Source of the DNA: Fulvia fulva
Lineage: Eukaryota; Ascomycota; Dothideomycetes; Mycosphaerellales; Mycosphaerellaceae
Assembly (NCBI RefSeq): GCF_020509005.1
Contig: NC_063018.1
Span: 2,294,001 to 2,358,000 of the forward strand
Reading direction: 5' to 3'
Length of the DNA: 64,000 bases
Made by a program: the position numbers and the translations under genes. Under the pieces are notes generated by a model. The model saw only the letters and a list, made by a program, of their open reading frames with translations. It was not told where the DNA came from and did not search any database. Shown here piece after piece: positions 11,419-24,600 of this stretch; positions within the stretch are counted from its first letter, which is position 1; each line of letters opens with the position of its first letter.

Positions 11419-13236
11419 CTCTCGCTATTTAGGTCTATTTATATAGGTAGGAGACCTAATTAACGGATAAAACCCTCCTTATCTTTACCCTCCTCCTTCT
11501 ATCCTATCTTATCCTTTCGTTCTCCTTCCTTTAGGGTACGCTAGTATTATAGTTGTTACCCTATAAATACCTTGCCCGTAACCCTAGCAATATCCTCCTC
11601 GCGATTCCCTTTCTCCCTTCTATTTCCCCGGCTCTTCTCTCTCTCTCCCTCCTCTCTATCTACCTTTCCGTTTCTACTACTAGGGAGAATTGCTCTAGGT
11701 AGTCCTCGTTAGGGATCTATCTTATTACTCCCCTTATATCTTATCTATTCTAGATAATAGCCTAGTATTGCCTATCTCTTACCTTCGCCCTCTACTAGCT
11801 TCTCCCTTTACCTACTTAGTACAGTTGAGTACTATATACTCTAGGTTTTAGGATAGGTAGCTATAGGGGTAACGTTTAGAATCGTATCCTAGGACTCTTC
11901 TTTAGTATAAGTATACTCTTAGCCTAATGTACTTAGGGCAAATCTAGATAGCTATACTTACTTCCGCCCTCTTTAGGTCTTTATAGACAAGGTCGTTATA
12001 CCTCCCGAAGGTCCTGGCCGCTAGTAGGGCTCCTAGCCTTACCGGTTTTTGGTTCTAACGCGTTTCCTATAGGTGACCTGCGATCCTTTCTGCTTGGCTT
12101 TGCTTCTTTTTCCCTTTGTCCCCTGTGTTAGCTTGCTCCCTCAGAGCTTCTCTCTGTTCAAGGGCTGCTAGGATTTCCTGTGATGTTTTTAGGTCTGCTT
12201 CCTTCTGTAGGATCATGTGTGGCCGGTTAGGTCTTCTCCTCCTCTCCCACTAGGTTCTTATCCTTTAAGTAGCTACCTAGATAGTTCCCTAGGCTAGGTA
12301 TACTAATGTCTTCTCTACGTATTAACACCTTATACCCTAGAGGTACTCCCTAATAGGGACTATACCTAATTCCATTTCTATTATCCTATAAGGGGTTTAC
12401 TTATATACTCCTAGTACTCTCTTTAGGTAAGCTACCTACGCTCTATTAAGGGGGTCCTCAATTCTCTTCGGGATATGTTTTTCCGCTACCTAAATTGCTA
12501 CTCTACATAGTATTACGGGCTTAATAATAGCCTTATATATAGTCTAGGCCTTTATAAAGGTCGGCCCCTAGGTTAACGTAGTAAGTCTCTAGATTAATTA
12601 TCTATTAGTATCCGCTCTCGCTTACGCCTTCTTTACTTATAGTCCCTAGCTAAGTTTCGGGTCTAGCTATATCCTAAGGACTCTAAGTTCCCTTATAGGA
12701 TAGGTTCCGAACCCCTAGATATTTACTAGTACTACTAAGTTATATTTTGTCTTTACCTTACTAAGATAGACAAGTTAGTACTTATCTAGTACGAATTTTG
12801 CCCTAAACTCTCTTACCTACTTTTCATATTGTCTATATCTCTCCTCTAGGAGTACGTAGTTTTCCTCTATAGATCCCGACTACGCTAGGATATTTATGTT
12901 ATCTACGAACCCTAATACTAAGGTATTTACTATTTCTAGGAGTAGGGTCAGGTTAGCTATAAAGAGGAGGAACAGAATTAGAGAGAGTATAGAGCCCTAT
13001 AAGATGCCCGTGTTCGTAATTAGGGTCTATAGGGCTTCAAAGGACCCTTAGAGGATCTAGGTTATTCTGTCCTTAAGGAATAACTATATAAAGTGTACTA
13101 TCTAGGCTAGGATACTTTTTATTATAAGGATATATAGGAGCCTTACGTAGGACACGTTGTCGAAAGCCCCTAATATATCTAGTAAAAGTAGTTAGGCTAC
13201 CTTATTATTACTATAGTACTAAATAAGTCTGATTTA

Positions 13237-13471
13237 TGTTAAGATGTAGCATCTTAAAGGGAGTTAACAATTAGGAAGTGATCTGGTAGCCTAAGGTATC
13301 CACGATAACTTAGCTTATAGGGAGATACCTTCTCTCCCCTTTAGCTTAGATAGACATCCAACACAATCAATATATTAGTTCCTAATATATTGCTACATGC
13401 TCGTGCTATTAGTCAGTTAAAGATTGATCTCTTACTCTACTCCGCTACTATCCACCCGTACCTGTTTAACA
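13237..13471 (+). repeat. 5' LTR of copia-1
   Basis: It is 235 bp with TG...CA ends. It differs from the 3' LTR at scattered positions, nearly all C/T or G/A in RIP context (for example GTAGCATC versus ATAGCATC near the start), so LTR divergence here cannot be used as a simple clock. Confidence 0.93.
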
Positions 13472-13491
13472 GGTTATAAGCCCGGGTTTAT
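13472..13491 (+). promoter_or_regulatory. Primer binding site of copia-1 (half-tRNA type)
   Basis: Immediately after the LTR the sequence is GGTTATAAGCCCGGG. Read as GGTTATGAGCCC before RIP, it is complementary to the anticodon-arm sequence GGGCTCATAACC of initiator Met tRNA rather than to a tRNA 3' end. Drosophila copia and yeast Ty5 are known to prime this way. The reverse complement occurs at the equivalent place in copia-2 (26,680-26,694). The family parallel is established knowledge; its use here is inference. Confidence 0.6.
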
Positions 13492-13918
13492 GTAGGAATA
13501 AGAGCAACCTATATCAGTATAGGTTACTTATATCCCTTACTATCGTAGCAGAAAACATCTAGGAATCAGAAGTCTACCCCGTCTATCCTATTAAGGAGCT
13601 TAGTTTGATACTAAGTGACAGGTAACCTAGACAAGGACTCTGTACGGCTTACTTAAAGCCAATACCTTAAAGATACTCTATAGGCAGAACTGTATCGAGA
13701 TACTATCAAGAAGGACTTCAAGTAAGTCATTTGAAGCTCTGCTAGGAGAGACAGACCTATGTCCTAGCCCGAGACCTTATACCGCTCCTTCTTTACTTTA
13801 CTAAGCAGGCCTTAGTATCTATACCTACGAACTTTCCTATTCTATACTAGAAGCCTTAGCAGGATCTGAGCCACCACTTTGGAACATACACACCTTGTTT
13901 CATTACATCCAATTTATT

Positions 13919-16900
13919 ATGGATTCATACTAAGAGAAGATAGAGGAGAAGGGAGGCAAAATCCTAATTCTTGGGAGGGACAATTAGAAGAGATGGTTCA
14001 ACCTTTAGAGATACAAGATGGAGAGCCAATTAGCATTCTTTGCAATTGATGACCTAATAGAAGTGTCTTTTAACAACATTAAGGGCAAGACTCTGAAACT
14101 CTAAGAAGAGGCTACAACCAAAGAGATCCTTAATACGCTAACATAGACAAGACATAAGAGAGTGTGCAACTTCAGTATCCTTAGTAGGATTATAGAAGAA
14201 GATGAATTTGAGCTTGAGGGCTTATATAAATCTAGAAGAGCTGCTAAGAAGTAGGTGTATCTCTAGAACAAGTATAGCCAGGTGCTACTAACCTATACAC
14301 ATGAGCTCATAAAGCAATTTGTGACCTTTGAGATGAGTGAAGAGTTCACTATCAGATATGTATAGACATACCTAGTTTCTCTTGGAAAAAGGACTACTAA
14401 TATTGACCTAGAGGGTCAGCATTATAGGAAAGCTGATGTAAGGATGACCTAGCTCTTAAGCTCACTGCCACCTGACTACTATATAGCTAGGGATACTATT
14501 ATGGCTTAGCTAAAGATAGATTATAAAAGGACCTTAAAGATCCTTAAAGCTTAAGAAGCTAGGTTAGATCCCTCTAAGGCTAAGTATAGCATAGCAGCCA
14601 CCTAGGTCAAGCCCTTAGGTCTAGCAAGACCACTCTCCTGCCTTCTCTATAAGAAGGATCATCTGATCAAGGACTGCCCTAGTCTGCCTAAGGCAAGAAA
14701 GGTCCTTAGATCTCATTTCTAACCACTATCTTCCTAGAATATAACATATGTCAAGAAGAAGAGAACTCCACCACCTACTTCAAGGAGGACACTAAGAGAG
14801 AAGTCCTCTATAGAAGAACTTAAGAAAATGGTGAAGAAACTCAGCTCTGACATGCTATCACTCCAGAAGAACTAGGCCTAGTCTTATACCTCTAAAGCAA
14901 AGAAGACTAGAAAAGGTTTTTCCGCCCAAGAGTCACGTGACTTATGCAGCTCATCCCTAGACACAATGTCTGATGATGATGAGTATGATGAAGTGGCTCA
15001 CTCAACTGCAGAAGTCTAAGGCAAGTTCCCCTCGTTAGAGTGGTTACTTGACTCCTATGCTTCATCCTATATAACTGACCAAAGCTGCCTCTTTAGATCT
15101 ATGACTCCCTTGACAAGGAAGAAATGGATCAAAGTGGGAGGTGGGTTTTTATTGGCCACTCATATTGGGAATGTAGAGATAAGTAGGAGAGCTAGCAGAA
15201 AATTTGTTTTAGAAGATGTCCTGCTAGTACCCAAGCTAGGAGTAAACCTGGTTTTATAGAACCAGTTTAGCAAGCAGTTTGGTGTGTAACCTCCATCATT
15301 TTCTCTTGTTTCCCCCTCTAGTGAGACTGTTGTCTAGACAGGGCTCCTTAGGGGGTTTCTATTCATTGATGAGATTTCTCCTCTCCTACAAGAACGGGCA
15401 CATTACTCATTATGTACACCACTAATAGAGAATGCCTTTGTGACTGCTCAATCAGAGACCGACCTGAAGTAGTGGGAGCTTTGGTATAGAAGATTTGCAC
15501 ACTTTGGGAAGAATTTGCTCCAGAATCTTCACAAGGTAACAGACTTGAAAGAACCCATTCCTATCCCTAAGGATGGCTTTCACTAGTGCAGAGTATGTTC
15601 AATAGCAAAGATGAAGAAGTACAAAGGCAAAGTTATAGAGAGAAGACCTGAAAGACTTGCCCTTGTATCTATTGACATATATGGCCTACTACTAATCTCA
15701 AGACTAGGATTCAAATACTGGCTTGAGATTATTAACAACTTCTCTAGGAAGAAGTGGACCTTTCCTCTTAGTAAAAGAGAAGATGCTCTAGTTGCTTTCT
15801 AGAACTAGAAGATCAAAGCAGAGAGGAAATCATTAGCGTAGCTGAAAGCAGTAAGGCTTGATAATGCAAAAGAACTTATAATATTAGTGAAGCAGTAGGA
15901 GAAGGATTTAGGGATTAGGCTCGAGCCGACTAAGGCATACAACTCTCTACAGAATGGACCAGTTGAGAGGTCAATACAAACCTCAGAGGACTCTATAAGG
16001 GCAATGCTTAAAGAGGCTAAAATGCCGGTTGAATTTTGGCCTAAAGTACTAGAGGCCCAAACTTATATAAGGAACAAACTACCAAATGGCCTAGATTACG
16101 ATAGGTTCAAGGTTTCACTAGATAAGGCTTTTGATGGTATCAAACCGACCATTAACCATTTGAAAGTTTGGGGATGCAAAGCTATTGTCTATATAGACAC
16201 AAGATCCTAACCTCAATAGGCAAGAAGTGACAAGCTAATGAATAGGGGTAAAGAAGTAGTGTTTATTAGGTATGTTGAAAACATAGCTAAAGCCTAGCTC
16301 TTTTAGGAGCTAGACATAAGTGCTGTTAAACAACATATATATACAGACTTCTTTAAGGACTAGCCTAGAGGTGATATAGGTCTCAATGTTCCAATATTGA
16401 ATCTACTAAGCAGTACACTAGCTAGGAAGCCCTTAGGAAGGCCGAGGAAGAACGTATCTTTAGGACAATCTACCTACTATTTAGGCGTCTATTAAAGCAC
16501 CCCCGAAATAGATCAGCCAATTGAGAGCCCTAAAGTCGCTTAGCCGAGAAAGCTGTTTGTATAACTTCCCTTACCTCCGGAGAACGTAGGGGAATCTCAG
16601 AAAATCGATTAGCTAATTAAGAGAAGCTCCCTAGATCCCTAGGAAATAGACGTTACTAGGTCATAAGTGACGGTCCCTAAATCATCCCTTGGAAAGAGAA
16701 AGGCTGACTATGATGTTGAGGGCTATAATATGAAACAGAAAGCCCCAAAATCTATAGTCCCTAAGCCCGAACTAACTACTAAAGTGGGAGAAGCAATAGA
16801 CCTCTTAGAGAACCTTGCTACTTTTCACTAAGCTTTCTTTATAGCTATGTAATCAGTGGACAGTTCAATACTATAGGATAGCGAATTCCTAGAAGAAGTT

Positions 16901-18556
16901 AAGGAAATGGCCTTTATAGCAACTGTAGAAGCTATTATATATAAGCAAGAGGTCCTAATTCCAAAATCCTATAAGGATGCTATAAATGACAAGAAATAGG
17001 GACATCTTTGGAAGGAAGCAATCCAAAAGGAACTAGATGCTCTATAGAGTAACAACACCTAGGAAAATTCTATTCTACTAAAAGGAGCAAATCTAGTTAC
17101 ATTAAGATGGGTCTTTGATATTAAGAGAAGCATTAGTGGAGCTATTGAAAAGTTCAAGGCTAGACTAGTTGCAAGGGGCTTCTCACAGAAGTTTGGTGTT
17201 GACTTTATAGAGACATTTTCACCTATAGTAAGACAGGACACCCTTAGGGTGTTTCTAGCTATTGTGTGTAAGAAGGATCTTCATCTTCACCAAGTGGATG
17301 TGAACAATGCATTCACAGAAAGCACCCTCTATGAAGACATCTTCATGTTACTACTACCAGGAGTTGAGCTTCTACTAAACATAGTGTTCAAAATCCTTAA
17401 AAGCTTATATAGACTTAAGTAAGCAGCTAGAGATTGGAATCAACTCTGTGTGTTAAAGCTTAGAGAAATTGGATTCACACAGTCAGAAGTGGATCTATGC
17501 CTACTTATCTATAAGAAGAGGGAGATCATAATGCTTATACATGTAGATGACATTCAAATTGCTGTACCAAAGTTAATAGATGTTCTCTAGTTCAAAAGAG
17601 AACTTGGCAAGATCTTCAAGATCAAAGATCTAGGTGAACCTAAAAAGATCCTTAGCATAAGAGTCACAAGGGACAGGAAGAGAGGAATCCTAAAACTTGA
17701 CTAAGGACACTTTATTAGGGATAGCCTAGCCAAGATAGGAATGAACTATAAGAAGGCAGCACCTATATACTCACCTATAGACAGCTATAAGGCCCTCAAA
17801 CCTTCAAGCCATATAGATGAGAGGTGTGACAAGGCAGAGTACTAGAGTATTAATAGTACTTAGATATAGCTAGTAACAATCACAAGGCTAGACATTGCTT
17901 TTGCCCTAGGAAGGATGAGCTCATTTGTGAGTGACCTATCCACCTACTATATAAAGGCTTTGAAGAAGATCACTAGGTACCTAAGATCATACCCTAATCT
18001 AGGACTTCAGTTCTTAAAGTCTAGAAAAGGACACCTTATTAGATACTGTAATTCTGATTATACAATAGACAAAGTAGACAGAGTCTCAATCCTTAGGTAT
18101 GTCTTCTTCCTCTGTAGGGCACTAGTTTCTTAGATAAGCAAGAAGCAAAAGTCTGTAGCAACATCCACAATAGAGGCTGAATATATAGCTATAAATATAT
18201 GTACGAAGCAGTCCTAATTCCTAGCTTCACTACTAAGAGAAATGGATTGTCTAGAGTTAGTAGGAGACTGTTCCTATTAACTAAGAATCACTAGAAACTA
18301 GGAGACTGTATCAAATTTGAGACTAGTCCAATTAAGAGGTGACAACCAAGCTGCCCTCACCCTAGTAAAAGATGCACATATTTATAACAAGTCGAAGCAT
18401 ATTAACATTGCCTATAACGCTATTAGGAAACTTTGGTGGAGGAGGCTTATTGCTATTGAGTATACCCTAACCTCTAAGATAGTTACAGACGGGTTTACAA
18501 AACTAAAGACTAGTCTATACTTCTAGAGGTTTGTAAGCTAGCTGAACCTGTCATAA
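13919..18556 (+). pseudogene. copia-1 gag-pol polyprotein relic
   Basis: One continuous frame from ATG 13,919 to about 18,556, broken by TAG/TAA at Gln/Trp positions. Gag covers about 13,919-14,720 and has a knuckle CLLYKKDHLIKDC in which one Cys is now Tyr. Protease is near 15,040 (LLDSYASSYI, where DSGAS would be expected). The pre-integrase zinc motif is near 15,480-15,600, and the integrase core (IDIYG, then RLDNAKE, then NGPVERSIQT) runs about 15,660-16,200. RT is about 17,050-17,900, with LVARGFSQ near 17,170, QVDVNNAF near 17,300 and HVDDIQ near 17,540 with both Asp kept. RNase H is about 18,000-18,500, with SVATSTIEAEY near 18,155 and SKHINIAYN near 18,395. Non-functional through stops. 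Confidence 0.9.
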
Positions 18557-18621
18557 AAAGGTCTAAGTACTATTGACAGGAACTGAGCAGACTATAACCT
18601 CCTATACGAGATGAGTAGGAG

Positions 18622-18856
18622 TGTTAAGATATAGCATCTTAAAGGGAGTCAACAATCAGGAAATGATCTGGTAGCCTGAGGCATCCACGATAACTCAGCT
18701 TATAGGGAGATACCTCCTCTCCCCTTTAGCTTAGATAGACATCTAACACAATCAATATATTAGTTCCTGATATATTGCTGTATGCTCGTACTATTAGTTA
18801 GTTCAAGATTGATCTCTTACTCTACTCCGCTACTATCTATCCGTACCTATTTAACA
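18622..18856 (+). repeat. 3' LTR of copia-1
   Basis: It is 235 bp, starts TGTTAAGATATAGC and ends TTTAACA, followed by TSD ATTTA. It carries more intact CpA/TpG than the 5' LTR (for example AATCAGGAAATGATCTGG). Confidence 0.93.
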
Positions 18857-20879
18857 ATTTACTCTATTATTAGTTCGGCTACTATAAGGGTAGATCTCTT
18901 TTATCTCCCCCCTATTTACGTTACCGGGAGGAGGTTATATTCTTCTACTATTCCGGTAAGCCTTATAGCTACGACCTTCTCTAGGAGCTTCCCTAGTATA
19001 TTTAGTAACGTAATTAGTCTATATAACTTTAACTTAGTATAGTCTTCCTTTTAGGGTTTCCTTAGGACGTAAGTTAGGAATTACCTAAAGGCCTTTAGAT
19101 AATACCCCTACTTTATATACTAGGTAAAGATTGGCGTAAGTACTAGAGTAATAAGGCTACTACTAGCTTTTAGGTAATAGTTAGAGATCTTGTCTAGGCC
19201 TAGGGCTTTGTTACCCTTTAGTTTCTTAGTAATGCTTCCGATCTCTATAGGAGATACTTACTACTTAGCCTCTCTTAGCGGAGGAATGTGTGTTCCTAGG
19301 ATATTACTTAGCTCTACCTCTACCTAAGTCCTAAAGAAGTTGTCTACGAATGCTTTCGCTTTCCCTATCGGAGTGGTTTACGTTTCCCCGTCTTAGTCCT
19401 ATATTAAGAGAAACTAGGGCGGGGAGTTTCGTTCCTTGTCTAGTTTCCTAGCCTATTTTAGTAGTCTCTAGATTTGTTCCGGGTGTTCTATGATCATCCC
19501 TATAGTTAACCTCTACTCCTACGTCTTGTCTCTTCTAATCTACGCCTTCTTTGCTTTATACGCGTTGTTATAGGCTTCCTAGTTTGCTTAGGTACGTCGT
19601 TACTCCTATCTCCTTCTTGCTCTCCTTACCTCCTTGACCTTAGCTATATACTCTAGTGTCTAGTATAGCTTCTAGTAAATCGACCATCTCTTCTTAGGTA
19701 TATAGGCCTAGGCTACCCTTTATATAGCTTCTATTAGCTATACTACTACTTAGTCGATCCCCTCCGTTATATATATGTCGTGAATGTTCACCTGTTCTAG
19801 TTCGCCTTCTAGCCGCTACTATACTAGTGTCTACTCGGCCTACTTCTAGCAGAGCCTCCTCTTAGGTTTCCTCTCCTCCTTAACTATAAGTTGGATGTCG
19901 GTTTGGATTAGATAGTAGTCCGATAAGGACTCTAGTTAGTTATTAACTATATAGCTTTCTATCCGTCGTATTAAGGCGTAGGACATAAAGTATAAGTCTA
20001 GCGTACTAGAACTATTGTTTCTAGCCTAAGTTTCTGTTCCTTTTAGCGTGATCAAGTCTATTTAGGCTGTTTCTATCTAACTAATAAGACTCCCTACTAA
20101 GAAGTAGTATACTAGGGTGAAGTCCGATCTCTACTTTAGGTAGTAGAGGTTAAAATCTCCTATTACAATGTTATAGTTTTGTTAGTCTATTACTTCCGGG
20201 AGCCTTTCTAGCGTATATAGTTATGTACTACTTCTAAACTCTAGAGGTAGGTTATATATACTATAGATTAGGACCTAGCCCTAAGTTGTTTTAAGCTATA
20301 CTATAGTAATATCCCTATCGGTTCTCGGCTAGACCTACTAGTCCTCTACTAGTACCTTTCTACTAATATCAATATATGTTCGTAGGACTCCCTCGGTTCT
20401 ATTTATTACTACGTAGTATCTCGGGTCTCGTATAGTTAATAGAATCCTAGAGTATAGGTTGATCTATAGTTCCTATATTACTATACTATAGTGTTGGCCC
20501 GGGTCTAAGGCGTATAGAAAGCTCCTTTAGACTTTGTCTTTACTTCTATTCACATTATACTAAATGATTAATAGTCTACTAGTATAAGGCATTAGGACAT
20601 ATTTATGTCTAGGTCCGTTTAGTCTTACTATTAGTATTACTATTATTTTTCCCGTCCCTCCTCCTATTCTTCCCTTTAGGGTTAGCTCTCTATCATTTAG
20701 TTGATTCTTATTTGTCTATTACTCTACGCTACCTTATATAAGAACGTTAGTCTTCCTATTACTAGCACTATTTATAGCTCCTCTTATAGCTAGGGTCTCT
20801 TATTCGGGTAGGTAGTTCTCTCTAGTTATTTCTATTTACCTACTAGGAACCTAGTTAGTATTATGACCCTTACTTCCTA

Positions 20880-21307
20880 CGCTCTCTACTAAGCTAATAG
20901 TCTAACTAGGCATTAGTTTGACTATACCGGGTGTTTTCTCCTATATACTACATATCTTATGTCCTCCTTCCGTTTTTAGTACTCTTAGGTTACAAGATTA
21001 CTAGTATAGTAGGAGTAGACTAGTATAGCTTTACTATACTTTAGGGCAATATGTCCGTACTATTAATAGTTAAAACATTAAAGAATTCTATAACTAGTTA
21101 CTTTAATAGATTTCTATATCTAGCCTCTTAAAGTCCTAGTATAACCCTTAGTCTAAGACCTTGTTCGCTTACTCTAGTATTATAACCTATAAGAATAGCG
21201 AGGAGGCCCTCTTGCCCTCCTCTATCTTCTTCTTGACCTACGCTATCTTTATAATCTATAGTCCTAGTACTGTTACCTAGTCTTACCTCTAGAGGTTTAG
21301 CATATCC
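20880..21307 (-). pseudogene. L2 ORF1 C-terminal relic (zinc knuckles)
   Basis: On the minus strand the block around 20,930-21,080 keeps CCHC-like spacing with Cys and His changed to Tyr (YYGRIALKYSKATLVYSYY). It corresponds to the knuckle region seen in L1 and L6. The N-terminal part of ORF1 is missing because the copia-2 LTR starts at 21,308. Confidence 0.65.
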
Positions 21308-21542
21308 TATTAAATAGGTTCGGACTAATAGTAGCGGAGTAGAGTAAGAGATCAATCTTCAACTAACTAATAGTACGAGTATATAGCAATATATTAGGAA
21401 CTAATGTGTTGATTATATTAGATGTCTATCTAAGCTAAAGGGGAGAGAAGGTATCTCCCTATAAGCTAAGTTATCGTAGATACCTTAGGCTACTAGATCA
21501 CTTCTTAATTATTGACTCCCTTTAAGATACTACATCTTAACA
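21308..21542 (-). repeat. 3' LTR of copia-2 (minus orientation)
   Basis: It is 235 bp and starts TATTAAATAG on the plus strand where copia-1 has the complement TGTTAAACAG, a RIP-type change. The inner end is CATCTTAACA. Confidence 0.9.
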
Positions 21543-21607
21543 CTCCTACTTATCTTGTATAGGAGGTTACAGTCTGCTCACTCCCTATCTATAGTACTTA
21601 GACCTTT

Positions 21608-24600
21608 TTATAATAGGTTAAGCTAGCTTATAAACCTCTAGAAGTGTAGACTAGTCTTTGGTTTTATAAACCCGTCTATAACTATCTTAGAGGTTAGGGT
21701 GTACTTAATAGCAATAAGCCTCCTCTACTAAAGTTTCCTAACAGCTTTATAGGCAATGTCAATGTGCTTCGACTTGTTATAAACATATATATCGTTTACT
21801 AGGGTGAGGGCAGCTTGATTATCACCTCTTAATTAGACTAGTCTCAAATTTGATACAGTCTCCTAGTTTCCCGTGATTCTTAGTTAATAGGAACAGTCTC
21901 CTACTAACTCTAGACAATCTATTTCTCCTAGTAGTAAAGCTAGGAATTAGGACTGCTTCGTATATACATTTATAGCTATATATTCAGCCTCTATTATAGA
22001 TGTTGCTATAGACTTTTGCTTCTTACTTATCTAAGAAACTGGTGCCCTATAGAGGAAGAAGACATACCTAAGGATTGAGACTCTGTCTACTTTGTCTATT
22101 ATATAAGCAGAATTATAGTATCTTATAAGGTGTCCTTTTCTAGACTTTGAGAACTAAAGTCCTAGATCAGGGTATGATCTTAGGTACCTAGTGATCTTCT
22201 TCAAAGCCTTTATATAGTAGGTGGATAGGTCACTTACAAATAAGCTCATCCTTCCTAGGGCAAAAGCAATGTCTAGCCTTGTGATTGTTACTAGCTATAT
22301 CTAAGTACTATTGATACTCTAGTACTCTATCTTGTTACACCTCTTATCTATATAGCTTGAAGGTTTAAGGGCCTCATAGCTGTCTATAGGTGAGTATGTA
22401 GGTGCTACCTTCTTATAGTTCATTCCTATCTTAGCTAGGCTGTCCCTAATAAAGTGTCCTTAGTCAAGTTTTAGGATTCCTCTCTTCCTGTCCCTTATGA
22501 CTCTTATACTAAGGATCTTTTTAGGTTCACCTAGATCTTTGATCTTGAAGATCTTGCCAAGTTCTCTTTTGAACTAGAGAACATCTATTAACTTTAGTGT
22601 AGTAATTAGAATATTATCTATATGTATAAGGATTATGATCTCCCTCTTCTTCTAGATAAGTAGGCATAGATCCACTTCTAACTGTGTGAATCCAATCTCT
22701 CTAAGCTTTAACACATAGAGTTGATTCTAATCTCTAGCTACTTACTTAAGTCTATACAAGCTTTTAAGGATTTTGAACACTATGTTTAGTAGAAGCTCAA
22801 CTCCTTATAGTAGTAACATAAAGATGTCTTTATAGAGTGTGCTTTCTATAAATGCATTGTTTATATCCACTTAGTGAAGATGAAGATCCTTCTTATATAT
22901 AACAGCTATAAACACCCTAAGGGTGTCCTGACTTACTATAGGTACAAATGTCTCTATAAAGTTAATACCAAACTTCTATAAGAAGCCCCTTATATCTAGT
23001 CTAGCCTTGAACTTTTCAATAGCTCTACTAATACTTCTCTTAACATCAAAGACCTATCTTGATGTAACTAGATTTGCTCCTTTTAGTAGAACAGAATTTT
23101 CCTAGGTGTTGTTACTCTATAGAGCATCTAGTTCCTTTTGGATTGCTTCCTTCTAAAGACGTCCCTATTTCTTATCATTTATAGCATCCTTATAGGATTT
23201 TGGAATTAGGATCTCTTACTTATATATAATAGCTTCTATATTTACTATAAAGGCCATTTCCTTAACTTCTTCTAGGAATTCGCTATCCTATAGTATTGAA
23301 CTGTCTACTAAATATATAGCTACAAAGAAAGCTTAGTAAAAAGCAGTAAGGTTCTGTAAGAGGCCTATTGCTTCTCCTACTTTAGTAGTTAGTTCGGGCT
23401 TAGGGACTATAGATTTTAGGGCTTTCTATTTTATGTCATAGCCCTCAACATTATAGTCAGCCTTTCTCTTTCTAAGAGATAATTTAGGGACCGTCACTTA
23501 TGACCTAGTAACGTCTATTTCCTAGGGATCTAGGGAGCTTCTCTTAATTAGCTTATCGATTTTCTAAAACTCCCCTACGTTCTCTAAAGGTTAGGGGAGT
23601 TGTACAAACAGCTTTCTCGGCTAAGCGACTTTAGGGCTCTTAATTAGCTAATCTTCTTCGGGGGTACTTTAATAGACGCCTAAATAGTAGGTAGATTGTC
23701 CTAAGGATACGTTCTTCCTCGGCCTTTCTAAGGGCTTCCTAGCTAGTACGCTACTTAGAAGATTTAATGTTAGAACATTAAGACCTATATTACCTCCGGG
23801 CTGGTCCTTAAAGAAGTCTATATATGTGTGTTGTTTAATAGCTCTTATGTCTGGTTCCTAAAAGAGCTAGGCTTTAGCTGTGTTTTTAATATACCTAATA
23901 AACACTACTTCTATACCCCTATTTATTAGCTTGTCACTTCTTGCCTATTAAGGTTAGGATCTTGTGTCTATATAGACAACAGCTTTACATGCCTAAACTT
24001 TCAAATAGTTAATAGTTGGTTTAATACTATTAAAAGCCTTATCTAGTGAAACCTTAAACCTATCGTAATCTAGGCTATCTAGCAGTTTGTTCCTTATATA
24101 AGTTTAGGCCTCTAGTACTTCAGGCCAAAATTCAACCGGCATTTTAGCCTCTTCAAGCATTGCCCTTATAGAGTCCTCTAAGGTTTATATTAACCTCTTG
24201 ACTAGTCTATTCTATAGAGAGTTGTATGCCTTAGTCGGCTAGAGCCTAATCCCTAAATCCTTCTCCTACTACTTTACTAACGCAATAAGTTCTCTTGTAT
24301 TATTAAGCCTTACTACTTTTAGCTACGCTAATGATTTCCTCTCTACTTTAATCTTCTAGTTCTAGAGAGCGACTGGAGCATCTTCTCTTTTCCTAAGTAG
24401 AAAGGTCCACTTCTTCGTAGAGAAGTTATTAACAATCTCAAGCTAGTATTTAAATCGGAGTCTTAAGATTAGTAGTAGGCTATATATATTAATAGATATA
24501 AGAGCAAGTCTTTTAGGTCTTCTCTCTATAACTTTGCCTTTATACTTCTTTATCTTTGCTATTAAACATACTCTGTACTAGTAAAAGCTATCCTTAGGGA

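Larger units (their letters stand above)
13237..18856 (+). mobile_element. Complete Ty1/copia retrotransposon, copia-1
   Basis: The element is 5,620 bp long with two 235-bp LTRs starting TGTTAAGAT and ending TTTAACA, flanked by a perfect 5-bp TSD ATTTA (13,232-13,236 and 18,857-18,861). The target is LINE L2. Domain order gag, protease, integrase, RT, RNase H is that of Ty1/copia. It is clearly less RIPed than copia-2, since many CpA/TpG remain, but it has numerous in-frame TAG codons and is not autonomous now. Confidence 0.93.
11640..20880 (-). pseudogene. L2 ORF2 relic (endonuclease, RT), interrupted 13,237-18,861
   Basis: Read on the minus strand, the endonuclease domain has IYSIYN near 20,255 and NIVIGDFNLYYL near 20,135-20,170. 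The RT domain spans about 19,300 down to 18,862 and continues from 13,231 to about 12,700. The catalytic box at about 12,880-12,905 reads GFVDNINILA, so the second Asp of FVDD is now Asn, a change a TpG to TpA transition explains. A stretch at about 12,068-12,240 has ordinary CpA/TpG content while its surroundings are saturated with TpA. Inactive. Confidence 0.78.
11419..21307 (-). mobile_element. LINE L2 (minus), split by copia-1, 5' end cut by copia-2
   Basis: The element lies in two pieces, 11,419-13,236 (3' UTR, RNase H side, RT end) and 18,857-21,307 (RT start, endonuclease, ORF1), separated by the complete copia-1 insertion with TSD ATTTA. The 3' end aligns in character with the 3' ends of L3 and L6 (CCCTCCT-rich stretch, then TTAGGGTACGCTAGT). 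ORF1 stops where the copia-2 LTR begins at 21,308, so the true 5' end is not present. Confidence 0.83.
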
